64,000 bases of DNA from Candidatus Zixiibacteriota bacterium (GTDB taxonomy: Bacteria; Zixibacteria; MSB-5A5; GN15; JACZUZ01): the NCBI GenBank assembly GCA_024280835.1, contig JAJRPJ010000012.1, forward strand, positions 1 through 64,000, read 5' to 3'. The first letter of the stretch is position 1. Every line of letters begins with the position of its first letter. Below the pieces are notes generated by a model. It was not told where the DNA came from. It ran no database searches and saw only the letters and a list, made by a program, of their open reading frames with translations. Below are positions 1-9,427 of this stretch, one piece after another. Made by a program: the position numbers and the translations under genes.

Positions 1-641
1 AGAGTCATAATCGTCGAGATATAACTTACTATCTCCTCAGGAGAGAAAAGCATTTCATCGCTGATGGCTCTTTGCCTGAGGTTAAGATTCAAATAGGATT
101 CGATTTCGATACGATCATATGAGCCGTCGGTACAGACCCAAGGTCCGATCGGACAAAAAGTATCGAAGCCTTTCGCTCTGGTCCATTGTTTGTCACTCTG
201 TTGAAAGTCTCTGGCGGTGATGTCATTGGCGCAGGTGATTCCGAAAATGTATTCAGAAGCCTCGGGCCTTGGGATATTTCTTCCTTTCTTCCCGATTACT
301 AAAGCCAGTTCACCTTCAAAGTCTACTCTGTTAGATGAGTTCGGCAGTATAATCGGAGCTCCAGGACCAATGATTGATGAAGGAGGTTTGAGGAATATGA
401 AAGGCTCCTTGGGAGGTTCGTTGGCGGTTGCGGACTCTTCTATGTGAGCAGTGTAATTGAGGCCGACACAGATGACTTTCGTTGGAGCCACTGGGGCTAA
501 CAATCGGATCGCTCCATGCTGATGGAGAATTGTGTCCAAACGATTGGTACCAAATGGATTGCCAATCATTGGGGCCACACCCTCTGGTTGGAACTCCCCC
601 CAAAAAATACCTTGCTCGGATTCAAATCTTACCAGACGCAC
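1..641 (-). CDS. Fumarylacetoacetate hydrolase family protein (3' end missing)
   Basis: Reading the minus strand from a GTG at 641 gives an open frame to the window edge (about 213 residues, C-terminus cut off). It opens with VRFESEQGIFWGEF, then a proline-rich linker, then the FAH catalytic fold with KVICVGLNY, PFIFLKPPSS, VDFEGELALVIGK and GITCANDITARD. The Glu of the DFEGELA motif and the Asp of NDITARD are the family's metal ligands. Relatives of this short type (about 250 residues) are hydrolases, isomerases or decarboxylases of 2-oxo acids (often annotated 2-hydroxyhepta-2,4-diene-1,7-dioate isomerase); the substrate cannot be told. AAAGGA lies about 8 bases before the GTG and supports that start. 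It is downstream of the MATE gene on the same strand after a 250-bp gap. Confidence 0.85.
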   Translation of the reverse strand, partial: MRLVRFESEQGIFWGEFQPEGVAPMIGNPFGTNRLDTILHQHGAIRLLAPVAPTKVICVGLNYTAHIEESATANEPPKEPFIFLKPPSSIIGPGAPIILPNSSNRVDFEGELALVIGKKGRNIPRPEASEYIFGITCANDITARDFQQSDKQWTRAKGFDTFCPIGPWVCTDGSYDRIEIESYLNLNLRQRAISDEMLFSPEEIVSYISTIMT

Positions 642-891
642 AGTTGTTTTCCTTTAGCGTTGAGCTACCGTTATTGCCGAGGCGGTTGTACTGTTTCCTC
701 GCATGAAAGCTCCGCAAGAATGGAAACTCTCTATAATAGTGAAGTTACACAAAGATATAGCTTCTTGTCAGCCATAAACTTCTGTAATGCTATGATTGGG
801 GACTACGATTTATGTATTATGGTTTGCTTGCGTATCAGTAATTAAGGGCTACCACAACAAGAGTAATTGACTAGCAACTTCGTGGACAATT
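642..891. other. Intergenic spacer, no gene seen
   Basis: About 250 bp between the FAH-family gene and the MATE gene. Short frames exist but show no recognisable protein. It probably holds the promoter of the FAH-family gene (AT-rich stretch with TATTATAGA near 732-742 on the minus strand), but I find no convincing -35/-10 pair and no terminator hairpin. Confidence 0.4.
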
Positions 892-2262
892 CTAATGAAC
901 TACTTTATCACGCCAACGACCACGTTTCCACCAGATAACGAGAAGTACGGCTTTGATAACAGTTGTAGAGCCAATAGTTATCCAAACACCATTGACACCC
1001 ATACCGAAAGGAATCGCCAGAAAATATGCAACAGGGATACGGGCTAGCGACCATGGGATAGAAATCACCATTGGTGGAACAGTATCTCCTGCGCCGGAAA
1101 AGGCGCCGTCGATCACGATTTCAACGCCCATGAATACCTGTGAGAGTCCAATAATCACCAAATATCCCTTGGCTATTTCTATTACTTGGGGATCATCAGA
1201 GAACACTGAGGCAATTTGTTCTGGGAAAAAGATGAAGAATAGCGACAGAGAGAAAGCGAAACCGCCTCCCAACGCGGCAGCAATCCAACCAACTTTAGCG
1301 GCCCTCTCTGGTTTACCTGCGCCGAGATTTTGACCTACAAGAGCGCTGGCAGCTATGGCTATTGCGGTGACGACTAGGTAATTCAGTGATTCCATGCGAT
1401 TTCCGATGCCCATCGCAGCTCCAGCGACATAGCCGAATTGATGGACGATTTGAATTACCACAGAGTAGACACTGACAAAAATCAAATGTTGCATAGAAAT
1501 TGGTAAACCAACTTTTGTGATGGCTTTGCATGTCACTTTGTCTAGTTTGTCTGACTTGATTCCCCTAAGTGAAAACGGTAATGCTTTTTGTTTTAGGAAG
1601 TAGAGATAGACAAAGACATCGACAAAAAGTGAAATGAAGGTTCCCCATGCCGCTCCAGCCATTCCCAGCTCAGGAGCGCCAAACCACCCGAAAATCAATA
1701 TGGGATCGAGGATAATATTGAGTCCGACGCCTGTTAAACTGACTATCATCGGGCGTTTTGTGTCCCCAGAGGCGCGGAATATCGCTCCAAGAGTGTCAGC
1801 GAAGAAAAACGCTGGCACGGCAAGAAAAAATATGCGCAGGTATTCTGTGCCATAGCGAGCAACCTCTTCATCGGCGCCCATATAAGTCATGATATGCTCG
1901 CTGAAGAGCAATCCCACAATCATAAACAGGACTCCCCCGATCAAGGACAGTTTTAGCCCTTGAGCGCCAACAAACCCAGCGCGAGTCAAATCACCAGACC
2001 CAACATTCCGCGAGACAATTGCTGTGACTCCAATTGTGATGACGCTGACAATTGAAAACATTGTCCAAACAACAATCATACAACTGGTCATTGCGTCTTG
2101 CTGTTGAGCGCCTAGCCATCCGATCCAATAGAAATCAGTTATACCCAGAGCGAATTCTAAAAAGAGCGCGGCGGCTGTCGGCCAAGCCAAGGCTATGACA
2201 CCGCGCAAGATTGGCCCTTCAGTCAGTATTTTGCGAGTATTTGATTTTTCTGGAGTTGTCAT
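892..2262 (-). CDS. MATE family efflux transporter
   Basis: A 456-residue polytopic inner-membrane protein with about twelve hydrophobic segments, the normal MATE length and count. The N-terminus has the family pattern (ILRGVIALAWPTAAALFLEF, then TDFYWIGWLGA) and the two halves are related, as in NorM/DinF-type antiporters. Such proteins expel cationic drugs or metabolites in exchange for Na+ or H+; the substrate is not predictable here. It follows the aro operon and the peptidase-like lipoprotein on the same strand with a 97-bp gap, so it may have its own promoter or be a weak tail of that transcript. Confidence 0.9.
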   Translation of the reverse strand: MTTPEKSNTRKILTEGPILRGVIALAWPTAAALFLEFALGITDFYWIGWLGAQQQDAMTSCMIVVWTMFSIVSVITIGVTAIVSRNVGSGDLTRAGFVGAQGLKLSLIGGVLFMIVGLLFSEHIMTYMGADEEVARYGTEYLRIFFLAVPAFFFADTLGAIFRASGDTKRPMIVSLTGVGLNIILDPILIFGWFGAPELGMAGAAWGTFISLFVDVFVYLYFLKQKALPFSLRGIKSDKLDKVTCKAITKVGLPISMQHLIFVSVYSVVIQIVHQFGYVAGAAMGIGNRMESLNYLVVTAIAIAASALVGQNLGAGKPERAAKVGWIAAALGGGFAFSLSLFFIFFPEQIASVFSDDPQVIEIAKGYLVIIGLSQVFMGVEIVIDGAFSGAGDTVPPMVISIPWSLARIPVAYFLAIPFGMGVNGVWITIGSTTVIKAVLLVIWWKRGRWRDKVVH

Positions 2263-2359
2263 GACTTTTGTGAAAATCTAAGCGGGAAATTATCTATTTG
2301 AATACTTAGAAGAAAGAGCAAGAACTTGTTTGTTTAAATATCTCTAAGATCAAAATACC

Positions 2360-3979
2360 TTATCTAAGGTATTGTTCAAGGAAGTAATTGGGGTCAAGCT
2401 TTTCGCCTGTACCCTCCAGCAACATCCTTGGCCAATCAACTCTACTGGCAGGCTCAAAGTAGGTCTTTTGTAAGTAGGCGCCAAACTGAGGATTCCCCGC
2501 CAACGTTCCGTGCTCTCTTAGAGCTGCTGAATAGATTTGCGCTGAAATCAACGAACCATACAACCGACAATATTGTGTTGCTGGCTCTAGGAGCAAGTCC
2601 GCTTGGCTGCTCCATAACTGGTATTTACTGTCTGGTTTGACTAGTAGAACATTGCCAACAACTTGCTCATAGACTTCACTCATGTCTCGGTTCGGATTGT
2701 CATATAGAGCAATTTCAAACGATATCAAAGTTAACAGACGGCGCAGTTTTAGTAGTTCAGAGTCGGCGTATGCCCTAGCGAAGTTATCATAGTTCTCTGC
2801 CGGAATTCTGAGATATTTCCTCTGTAAATTACGGCGATTAAGCAAATCAGTGAACAGTTGCCCTGTGGCGCTTTCCCATAGTGGGTCCGACGGCTTTCGG
2901 AGCATGTAGTTAGAAGCGCCATTGGTAAGTAATTGAACGCTTTGCCCAAGTTTACTCAAGAGGTCGCTAATATCATTGGCGGCGCTGCTAGCCGAACTTG
3001 ACAAATAGAGGATTCTTATATCATCTGGCGCGTGGGGCGTTACTAGCCAAGGCCTCCCCTTAAGCTGAGACGTTGAATCAATAAAGACTGAGGCGAAACG
3101 GATTTTTATTCCAAGGTCCGTAATTGTTTCTAGAGCAAAATTGAGAGTTCTTGATCGAGTACGATGGCGTAGAAAGCTATTCATTATCTTTTGTTCATAG
3201 AAAAAGACGTCGCCTTCTTCAAGATTGCGACGTGATAACGTATCGGAGATGCGGCTCAGTAGCGCTTTGTATTGTCCCACGGTCATCGAATCGATCAAGG
3301 CGAGTGTTTGATTCAACTCATCTCTACTTACATCGCTGAGGTGTAGATTCAAATCAAGAAGTGAATTATATCCCAAGGCCTGCGCACGTTGATTTCGTAG
3401 TCGAGCGAGTCGCACAATCGCCGATGACAAATCGCGCGTCGAACCGTTGAGGTACCTATATATGTCACGGCGACGATACAAAAGCGGGATGCCACTGCTG
3501 TCCAGTTCTGAAAATGAAGCTGCTGACTTTGAAACATCTGTTAGAGCGAAGACACGCAGGCTATCGACAATGCGCGAAATTTCTGGATCATTGATTAGCA
3601 ACGAACGGAGTATCTGCCTTCTTGAGACAGTCAATCGCCGTAGCTGCAGTGAATCGCTGGTTGACTTTTTGAGAAGGTCAATTCTAGTTAGCGCTTGGCT
3701 GGAACTCAGACGGTCAAACCATTGGCGGCGCACTGAGTTTAGTGAGTCGAGGTTCCCGCCTCTGGTGACGAGCCTCCAAAGTCCTTTTCCTAAATTAATT
3801 TCAACTGTTTCAAACTCTGTTTCTAGGCTGTCGCAAAAAAAGCTGGCTTTGTTTTCTACTTGTGAGGGGCTCTTACAAGAAGTAGCGCCAAGTAGAGCTA
3901 GTATTAAGAAGAGTCCGTATGGAATGACATTGCGCATGAACAGTGTGATTGCAGTATGTGGGAAGGACGATTTTGGCAT
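2360..3979 (-). CDS. Lipoprotein with degenerate M2/M3-type metallopeptidase fold
   Basis: A 539-residue exported protein. Residues 15-35 (MRNVIPYGLFLILALLGATS then Cys) look like a lipoprotein signal; start could be the first Met or Met15 (base 3937), neither with a strong Shine-Dalgarno. The body is alpha-helical and resembles peptidyl-dipeptidase/oligoendopeptidase families M2/M3: ARLRNQRAQALGYNSLLDL matches the helical lid, and the C-terminus (GNPQFGAYLQKTYFEPASRV ... WPRMLLEGTGEKLDP ... FLEQYLR) matches the family tail. Where the zinc motif HExxH should stand the sequence reads LLSKLGQSVQ, while a Glu equivalent to the third ligand (LWESATGQLF) remains. It is probably a non-catalytic relative. 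It starts 18 bp after aroQ. Confidence 0.65.
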   Translation of the reverse strand: MPKSSFPHTAITLFMRNVIPYGLFLILALLGATSCKSPSQVENKASFFCDSLETEFETVEINLGKGLWRLVTRGGNLDSLNSVRRQWFDRLSSSQALTRIDLLKKSTSDSLQLRRLTVSRRQILRSLLINDPEISRIVDSLRVFALTDVSKSAASFSELDSSGIPLLYRRRDIYRYLNGSTRDLSSAIVRLARLRNQRAQALGYNSLLDLNLHLSDVSRDELNQTLALIDSMTVGQYKALLSRISDTLSRRNLEEGDVFFYEQKIMNSFLRHRTRSRTLNFALETITDLGIKIRFASVFIDSTSQLKGRPWLVTPHAPDDIRILYLSSSASSAANDISDLLSKLGQSVQLLTNGASNYMLRKPSDPLWESATGQLFTDLLNRRNLQRKYLRIPAENYDNFARAYADSELLKLRRLLTLISFEIALYDNPNRDMSEVYEQVVGNVLLVKPDSKYQLWSSQADLLLEPATQYCRLYGSLISAQIYSAALREHGTLAGNPQFGAYLQKTYFEPASRVDWPRMLLEGTGEKLDPNYFLEQYLR

Positions 3980-3997
3980 CGCGTAGAATTCACTTCG

Positions 3998-4429
3998 CTA
4001 CTTAATAAGTGAAAGACGCTCTAAAGCGAAGAGGTAACCATCAAGGCCAAGTCCGCTGATTTGCCCCATGACAATATCAGCAATAACTGATTTGGCTCGA
4101 AACTCCTCGCGGGCGTAGATGTTTGAGATGTGTACTTCTATCACTGGCAGTTCAATGGCGAGGAGAGTGTCACGGAGTGAGACGCTGTAGTGCGTCAGTC
4201 CGCCAGGATTGATGATAATTCCCTGACATTGTTTTGAGCAGGATTGGATTTTGTCAATAATTTCGCCTTCCGAATTAGATTGGAAGAAATCGACTTCGAC
4301 ACCTAGGGCTTGGGCGCGTTCGGTAATTAGCTTCTCTAAGTCGTCGAGGTTGGCTGAGCCATAGATTTCCGGTTCACGTGAGCCAAGCAGATTGAGATTT
4401 GGACCATTGACAATCAGGATTCGTTTCAT
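3998..4429 (-). CDS. aroQ: 3-dehydroquinate dehydratase, type II
   Basis: A 143-residue cytoplasmic enzyme, the usual type II length, converting 3-dehydroquinate to 3-dehydroshikimate (third step of the shikimate pathway). Visible hallmarks are the N-terminal ILIVNGPNLNLLGSREPEIYG with the flexible-loop Arg and the catalytic Tyr, SNSEGEIIDKI, INPGGLTHYSVSLRD and EVHISNIYAREEFR with the catalytic His. It is the last shikimate gene of the supra-operon, 10 bp after aroB. Confidence 0.97.
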   Translation of the reverse strand: MKRILIVNGPNLNLLGSREPEIYGSANLDDLEKLITERAQALGVEVDFFQSNSEGEIIDKIQSCSKQCQGIIINPGGLTHYSVSLRDTLLAIELPVIEVHISNIYAREEFRAKSVIADIVMGQISGLGLDGYLFALERLSLIK

Positions 4430-4439
4430 AGAGATTCTC

Positions 4440-5531
4440 TTACTTTACCAGCGCTTGAATTGATAACTCGACGGCTTTTCTCAGCGCACGTTTGTTCGGC
4501 GCTTGGGTAAGGTACGGCTTTCCAATATCTTTCAAAAGCACAAACATTAGCTTCCCGCTCCGTCGCTTTTTATCATAGATTAATGAATCCAGCGCGTCTT
4601 CAACGCCTATTTTCACTTTCGGACCTTTTGCCAGAGCGCGGCAGTGTTCTTCAAAGCCAGAAACTCGGCCTGTCATTGGCATACCTGCTTGGGCAGAGAG
4701 ATATATAGCCCCCACCATGCCAGCGGCGACAGCTCGTCCGTGTGCAATTTTCCCGTAGCCACCACAAAACTCAAGGGCATGGCCGATGGTATGGCCAAAA
4801 TTCAGGAATGCTCTGGCGCCACTTTCACGTTCATCGGAGCTGACTAACTGTGCTTTGTAACGTGCGCAGGTTTGAATAATCTTCCGAGCTAACCTCGCGT
4901 CATGCTCTGGAAACGTGCGTTGCAATTCTTCTATGTCTGCTACCAATGGTTTACCAGTCAAGGCATAATATTTGAGAGCCTCACCAAGACTACCGGCGAA
5001 CTCTGTTTTTGGTTGTGTGCGAACAAAGTCCTCAGCGATTATCACAGCTTGAGGTGGCCAGAATGTTCCAATGAGATTCTTGCCGTGATTTGAATTGACG
5101 GCAGTTTTGCCGCCGATAGCCGCATCAATCGTCCCTAAGAAGGTCGTTGGAATCGCTATCCATTTTACACCACGTAAGAGTAATGAAGCGACACATCCAG
5201 CAATATCAGTTGTGACACCGCCACCAAAGGCGACAATTGTTGTTGAGCGATCAACACCTAATGAGATAATAGATTCTAGAAGACTCAGCAGCTGCTTGCC
5301 GCTTTTATGTCGTTCGCCACTTGGTATCGTTAGGAGAGTTGCTTTCTTTCCTAACTTTTTGGTCAACTTGGCCATCAAGGTTGGATAAAGAGCATGGGCT
5401 GTTGCATCGGCGATTATGATTACCGCTTGTGACGTTTTAGCAAGAGCATATGTTGAGGTCACAATACCAGTAGAGGTAGTGAACATGATAGGATATTTGC
5501 TTTTGCCTTGACCAACTAGAATTGACTTCAT
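4440..5531 (-). CDS. aroB: 3-dehydroquinate synthase
   Basis: A 363-residue NAD- and metal-dependent enzyme that cyclises DAHP to 3-dehydroquinate. It shows the nucleotide-binding core GGGVTTDIAGCVASLLLRGV, the IPTTFLGTIDAAIGGKTAVN signature with the substrate lysine, and the metal-binding FLNFGHTIGHALE and AHGRAVAAGM. Length is typical. It lies between aroK (28 bp upstream) and aroQ (10 bp downstream), an arrangement expected for co-transcription. Confidence 0.97.
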   Translation of the reverse strand: MKSILVGQGKSKYPIMFTTSTGIVTSTYALAKTSQAVIIIADATAHALYPTLMAKLTKKLGKKATLLTIPSGERHKSGKQLLSLLESIISLGVDRSTTIVAFGGGVTTDIAGCVASLLLRGVKWIAIPTTFLGTIDAAIGGKTAVNSNHGKNLIGTFWPPQAVIIAEDFVRTQPKTEFAGSLGEALKYYALTGKPLVADIEELQRTFPEHDARLARKIIQTCARYKAQLVSSDERESGARAFLNFGHTIGHALEFCGGYGKIAHGRAVAAGMVGAIYLSAQAGMPMTGRVSGFEEHCRALAKGPKVKIGVEDALDSLIYDKKRRSGKLMFVLLKDIGKPYLTQAPNKRALRKAVELSIQALVK

Positions 5532-5559
5532 GAGTACTTAGCTTTCTTTGGCGTCAGCT

Positions 5560-6111
5560 TTACTTTTGCTTTAGATAGTTTGAGATGTCCTGACAAATAT
5601 CATCGATTGACCGAGAAGAAACCTTGACCACATGATTTGCAGCAGAATAGCCCTCAATACGTGAGTCCAATAGTGTTTGGAGTCGCTTGACCAAATCAGC
5701 CTGTGATAGAACTTGATTGTCTCTGAGCGTCAGAGGACGATTGTCGCACGCCAGTAGTCTTTCAGCTGCAGATTCACAAGTTACTTTCAAATAAATTAGG
5801 TCTCCCTTTTCAGCAATCAACTTGCGCGTTGCGGTAGACAATAGAGCTCCACCTCCTAGAGCGACAATTGCATCTGTGGCGCCCGTGGCGACAATTTGCT
5901 CAATAGCTTTGGCTTCAATGGCTCTGAAACGCTCTTCTCCCATGGAATCAAAGATTTTTCTAATACTCAGATTCTCTTCCGTGACTATTAGCGCATCGCT
6001 ATCAATGAACTCTCTGTCCAATTGTGCGGCGAGTTTTTCACCTATAGTTGACTTGCCTGCTCCTGAAAGTCCAGTTAGAAATACTTGGCCTGTGGGTCTA
6101 CGTGTTATCAT
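5560..6111 (-). CDS. aroK: Shikimate kinase
   Basis: A 183-residue P-loop kinase that phosphorylates shikimate at the 3-OH using ATP. Walker A is GLSGAGKSTIGEKLA near residue 15; EFIDSDALI supplies the shikimate-binding Asp, ERFRAIEAKAI the conserved Arg, VALGGGALL the Walker-B-like glycine motif, and CDNRPLTL the lid. It lies 9 bp downstream of aroE in the same operon. Confidence 0.95.
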   Translation of the reverse strand: MITRRPTGQVFLTGLSGAGKSTIGEKLAAQLDREFIDSDALIVTEENLSIRKIFDSMGEERFRAIEAKAIEQIVATGATDAIVALGGGALLSTATRKLIAEKGDLIYLKVTCESAAERLLACDNRPLTLRDNQVLSQADLVKRLQTLLDSRIEGYSAANHVVKVSSRSIDDICQDISNYLKQK

Positions 6112-6120
6112 TATTGATAA

Positions 6121-6990
6121 TCATTGTTTGGTAGCATTGCTATCTATCAATTTACGAACTGTGTCGTATTCAATTTTGCGCCCAGTCCACAAGTAATAAC
6201 TTCGCAGCGCCTGATGAATTAGCATTGGGAAACCATCAAGAGTCACTCGACACACTTGCTGCGCCTCGGCGGTCATAATACCGTTGCCGTTGTAATTCAA
6301 ATCATAGAACACTGTTGCCGATGAGATATTGTCGAACAGCTTGTGTGTACTGGTAATTGCCACATTTGGGCCACCTAAGGGTGTGGCATTTACTATTATG
6401 GCCAGACCATCAACTGTCGGTATGGATTGCTCGGGAGTCCAAACATTTGTTTTGATTCTAAGTTTCGGGAAAACATCGTTTAGCATCAACGCTGTTTTCT
6501 TGAGGCGCTCCTCTCCCTTGCTAAAGAACTGAACTTCAACAATTTCACAATCTAACGCCAAACTATAGGCCACAGAGCGCGCAGCCCCCCCAGCTCCTAG
6601 TACGATTGCGGTCTTGCCTTTTAATTGCTGGGCGTACGCCGAAAGCGGTTGAGCGAAACCGTAAGTGTCTGTATTTAGACCACAAATGTCTGATTCTGTA
6701 AACTTAACAGAGTTAACTGAGCGTAGAGCTTTTGCAACTTGGTCGACATTGTCGAGAAACGGGACTATTGCTTCCTTGTGTGGGATAGTCACACAGAGGG
6801 CGTCATAGCCGCTCTGCTTTAGCTCGGTGAGTTTTTCTCCAAGACATTCAACTGGACAATTAATAATTTCAAATGTACCTTCGACATTATCAGCCGCAAA
6901 GATACTTTGGAAGATTTCAGGTGACCGTGAATAGTCAACCCGCTCGCCGAGTAGGCCGAAAGTGTATTTTGCCTTAGAGTTAGATGTCAT
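6121..6990 (-). CDS. aroE: Shikimate 5-dehydrogenase
   Basis: A 289-residue NADPH-dependent reductase of 3-dehydroshikimate. The N-terminal substrate domain has GERVDYSRSPEIFQSIF (serines that bind shikimate), VTIPHKEAI with the catalytic Lys, and GLNTDTYGF with the Asn/Asp pair; the Rossmann part has VLGAGGAARSVAYSL. The C-terminal FPMLIHQALRSYYLWTG is family-typical. It starts 5 bp after aroA. Confidence 0.96.
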   Translation of the reverse strand: MTSNSKAKYTFGLLGERVDYSRSPEIFQSIFAADNVEGTFEIINCPVECLGEKLTELKQSGYDALCVTIPHKEAIVPFLDNVDQVAKALRSVNSVKFTESDICGLNTDTYGFAQPLSAYAQQLKGKTAIVLGAGGAARSVAYSLALDCEIVEVQFFSKGEERLKKTALMLNDVFPKLRIKTNVWTPEQSIPTVDGLAIIVNATPLGGPNVAITSTHKLFDNISSATVFYDLNYNGNGIMTAEAQQVCRVTLDGFPMLIHQALRSYYLWTGRKIEYDTVRKLIDSNATKQ

Positions 6991-6995
6991 GGGTA

Positions 6996-8339
6996 CTATT
7001 GCTTTATCGAGTCCAGTAATTCATAGAAATGCGGACAACTCACTGCCACACAATCCGCATCATCGATAGTCGATTCTCCAGCAAGAAATAGAGCTGCAAT
7101 TGACATAGCCATTGCAATTCTATGGTCGCCGAATGATTTGAAATCAGTCGGTTGCATTTCTCCTTTGGCCTCAACAACGATACCATCGTTTTCGACCGAA
7201 CCTACTTTAGCTCCCATGCGACGTAGGTTATCAATCAAGGCCTCCAAACGATCGCATTCTTTGACACGTAGTTCCTCTACGTCTCGAATTATAGTTGGAC
7301 CATCCGCAAAACAGGCCATAACTGCGATAATAGGAATTTCATCAATCAATTGTGCTGCCAACGCGCCTGAGATTTTGCGGCCTTTCAATTTGGAGCCACG
7401 GACTGTCACTACACCGCGTGGCTCCTCTGAGATAGTGACACGACTTTCTACATGAGTCTCGCAGCCGATAGCTCGCAAATGATCTAGAAAGGCTGTTCGT
7501 GTGGGGTTTAGACCTAAGTTTTCGATTGTCACTTCGCCTTTGCCGATGGCGGCTGCGGCAAAGAAAAATGCGGCGGTGGACATATCGCCTGGGATATCAA
7601 TATCCCCTCCCGCGAGTTTGCCATTGCCCTTGACTACAATACGAGCCTTCCAATCATCTAGGACAGTTCGTGTCTTTTTGCGCGGATCATTTGGATCCTC
7701 TTTCAATTCAACTCGTGGGTGATGTGTTGTGATTGTGGCGCCTAGGTGCTTAAGGAGGCGTTCGCTATGGTCGCGTGTGCGAACATCTTCAATTACAGCC
7801 ACTTCCCCACCGCCAGCGCAGGCAGCAAAAAGTATTGAAGATTTCACTTGAGCCGAAGCCACTGGCATGCGGTAGTTGAGACTGCCATGCGCCCCACCCT
7901 TTATATGCAATGGCAACGTTTCAGCTGACTCGGCAAAGCTCGCCCCTAGTTCTCGCAGTGGATCAATCACTCGTTTCATTGGACGTTTACTCAACGATTC
8001 GTCGCCGACTATTTCTGCGGGAATATCCAGACCCGATAAGATGCCAGCTAGCAAACGCGCGGTTGTGCCGGAGTTACCACAGTCAATCTTCACAGAGTCT
8101 TTTGGCGCTGATTGCGGTGGAGTGATAGTTAAGGAGCGTTTGCTGGATGATTCGACAGTACAACCAAGTGTTTGAACCGCCTTTAGTGATGCGGCGCAGT
8201 CTTCTCCATCGGAGAAGTTTAGAATGCGAAGACTCTCTCCACAGAGTAATGACAGCAGAGCTGCTCGATGGGAAATTGATTTATCGCCTGGAAGGGTTAG
8301 AGCCCCTTGTATTTTGCGATGCGGTTTCAGAGTTTTCAT
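6996..8339 (-). CDS. aroA: 3-phosphoshikimate 1-carboxyvinyltransferase (EPSP synthase)
   Basis: This enzyme joins shikimate-3-phosphate with phosphoenolpyruvate. It has GDKSISHRAALLS at the N-terminus, GNSGTTARLLAG, SAQVKSSILFA, DIPGDMSTAAFFFAAAA, IRDVEELRVKECDRLEAL and FGDHRIAMAM, all on a two-domain inverse beta-alpha barrel. I chose the ATG at 8339 (447 residues) because it places the family's usual MKTLKPHRKIQG start; an in-frame TTG at 8357 adds six residues and cannot be excluded. The loop GNSGTTAR has Thr-Ala rather than a divergent class II pattern. A 74-bp spacer separates it from the upstream DAHP synthase. Confidence 0.96.
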   Translation of the reverse strand: MKTLKPHRKIQGALTLPGDKSISHRAALLSLLCGESLRILNFSDGEDCAASLKAVQTLGCTVESSSKRSLTITPPQSAPKDSVKIDCGNSGTTARLLAGILSGLDIPAEIVGDESLSKRPMKRVIDPLRELGASFAESAETLPLHIKGGAHGSLNYRMPVASAQVKSSILFAACAGGGEVAVIEDVRTRDHSERLLKHLGATITTHHPRVELKEDPNDPRKKTRTVLDDWKARIVVKGNGKLAGGDIDIPGDMSTAAFFFAAAAIGKGEVTIENLGLNPTRTAFLDHLRAIGCETHVESRVTISEEPRGVVTVRGSKLKGRKISGALAAQLIDEIPIIAVMACFADGPTIIRDVEELRVKECDRLEALIDNLRRMGAKVGSVENDGIVVEAKGEMQPTDFKSFGDHRIAMAMSIAALFLAGESTIDDADCVAVSCPHFYELLDSIKQ

Positions 8340-8413
8340 AAGTGCAATAGCGCTCAATGGTTAATGGTTCGGTGATGAGAGTTAATAGACGTTTTTACAA
8401 ACATAGTACGTCT

Positions 8414-9427
8414 CTAGAAGCTACGCCCAAGTATCTGCGCTATATCTTCAGTTTCTTTGGCGATTGTCTCAAACGTGCCTATCGTGACAGTTTGAAAAGC
8501 ATCTGAGAGAGCTTTATCTGGCGAAGTATGAGTTTCTATGATTAGTCCATCGGCGCCAACAGCAACCGAGGCGCGTGAAAGCGCCGCGACCATTTCGCGG
8601 ACGCCTGTTCCGTGACTCGGATCAGCGACGATTGGCAAATGGCTCCTAGCTTTGACATATGGAATAGCGGAAAGGTCTAGCGTATTGCGTGTATGCGCTG
8701 CAAAGGTTCTTACGCCTCGTTCGCAGAGTATGACACGGTTATTGCCTTCGGCCATGACGTATTCGGCGGCCATGAGTAATTCATCTACAGTGCTAGACAT
8801 GCCGCGTTTGATCATGACTGTCTTACCGGATTTACCAGCGGCCTTTAGAAGAGAGAAGTTCTGCATATTGCGCGCGCCGATTTGGATAATGTCTGTGTAT
8901 TTAGCAACAAGGCGGAGGTTTTCAGGGTCAATGGCTTCGGTGATTATTTTGAGACCAGTTTCTTGACGCACTTGCGCTAGAATCTTTAGACCGTCTTCAC
9001 CAAGGCCTTGGAACGAATACGGGGAGGTGCGAGGTTTGAAGGCGCCGCCGCGAAATACTTTCCCACCAGCTTTCTTGACAGCTCGAGCGATTTCTAGTGT
9101 GACTTCAAGCGGCTCTACTGAACAAGGCCCGCCCATAAGAACAACTTCTTTGCCGCCAATTGTGACACCATCAACATCGACTACACTATCTTGCGGATGG
9201 AAGTCTCGGCCAACTAGCTTATATGGCGCTGTGACATGCACCAAATCTTCTACGCCTACTAAAGCACGCAGAGCTGTGTCGTTGACTTGGGCTTTGTTAC
9301 CAGTTATCCCAATCGCTGTACGGTTGGCCCCTGGGATTGGATGCGCTTTTAGTCCCATCTCTGAAACAGCTTTTACTACCGCTTCCACCATTTCGGATGT
9401 AGCAGTGGATTTCATTACCACAAGCAT
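8414..9427 (-). CDS. aroF: 3-deoxy-7-phosphoheptulonate synthase, type I-beta (copy 1)
   Basis: A 337-residue first enzyme of the shikimate pathway, condensing phosphoenolpyruvate with erythrose-4-phosphate. Residues 1-70 form a ferredoxin-like regulatory domain as in Thermotoga-type enzymes; the barrel follows with VVLMGGPCSVEP, FRGGAFKPRTSPYSFQGLG, IQIGARNMQNF, VMIKRGMSST, ILCERGVRTF and PIVADPSHGTG, which supply PEP, metal and sugar-phosphate contacts. The start overlaps the tyrA 3' end by 13 bp. A clear paralogue sits at 12210-13253 in the same operon. Gene symbol aroF is used only in the sense of a DAHP synthase. Confidence 0.95.
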   Translation of the reverse strand: MLVVMKSTATSEMVEAVVKAVSEMGLKAHPIPGANRTAIGITGNKAQVNDTALRALVGVEDLVHVTAPYKLVGRDFHPQDSVVDVDGVTIGGKEVVLMGGPCSVEPLEVTLEIARAVKKAGGKVFRGGAFKPRTSPYSFQGLGEDGLKILAQVRQETGLKIITEAIDPENLRLVAKYTDIIQIGARNMQNFSLLKAAGKSGKTVMIKRGMSSTVDELLMAAEYVMAEGNNRVILCERGVRTFAAHTRNTLDLSAIPYVKARSHLPIVADPSHGTGVREMVAALSRASVAVGADGLIIETHTSPDKALSDAFQTVTIGTFETIAKETEDIAQILGRSF

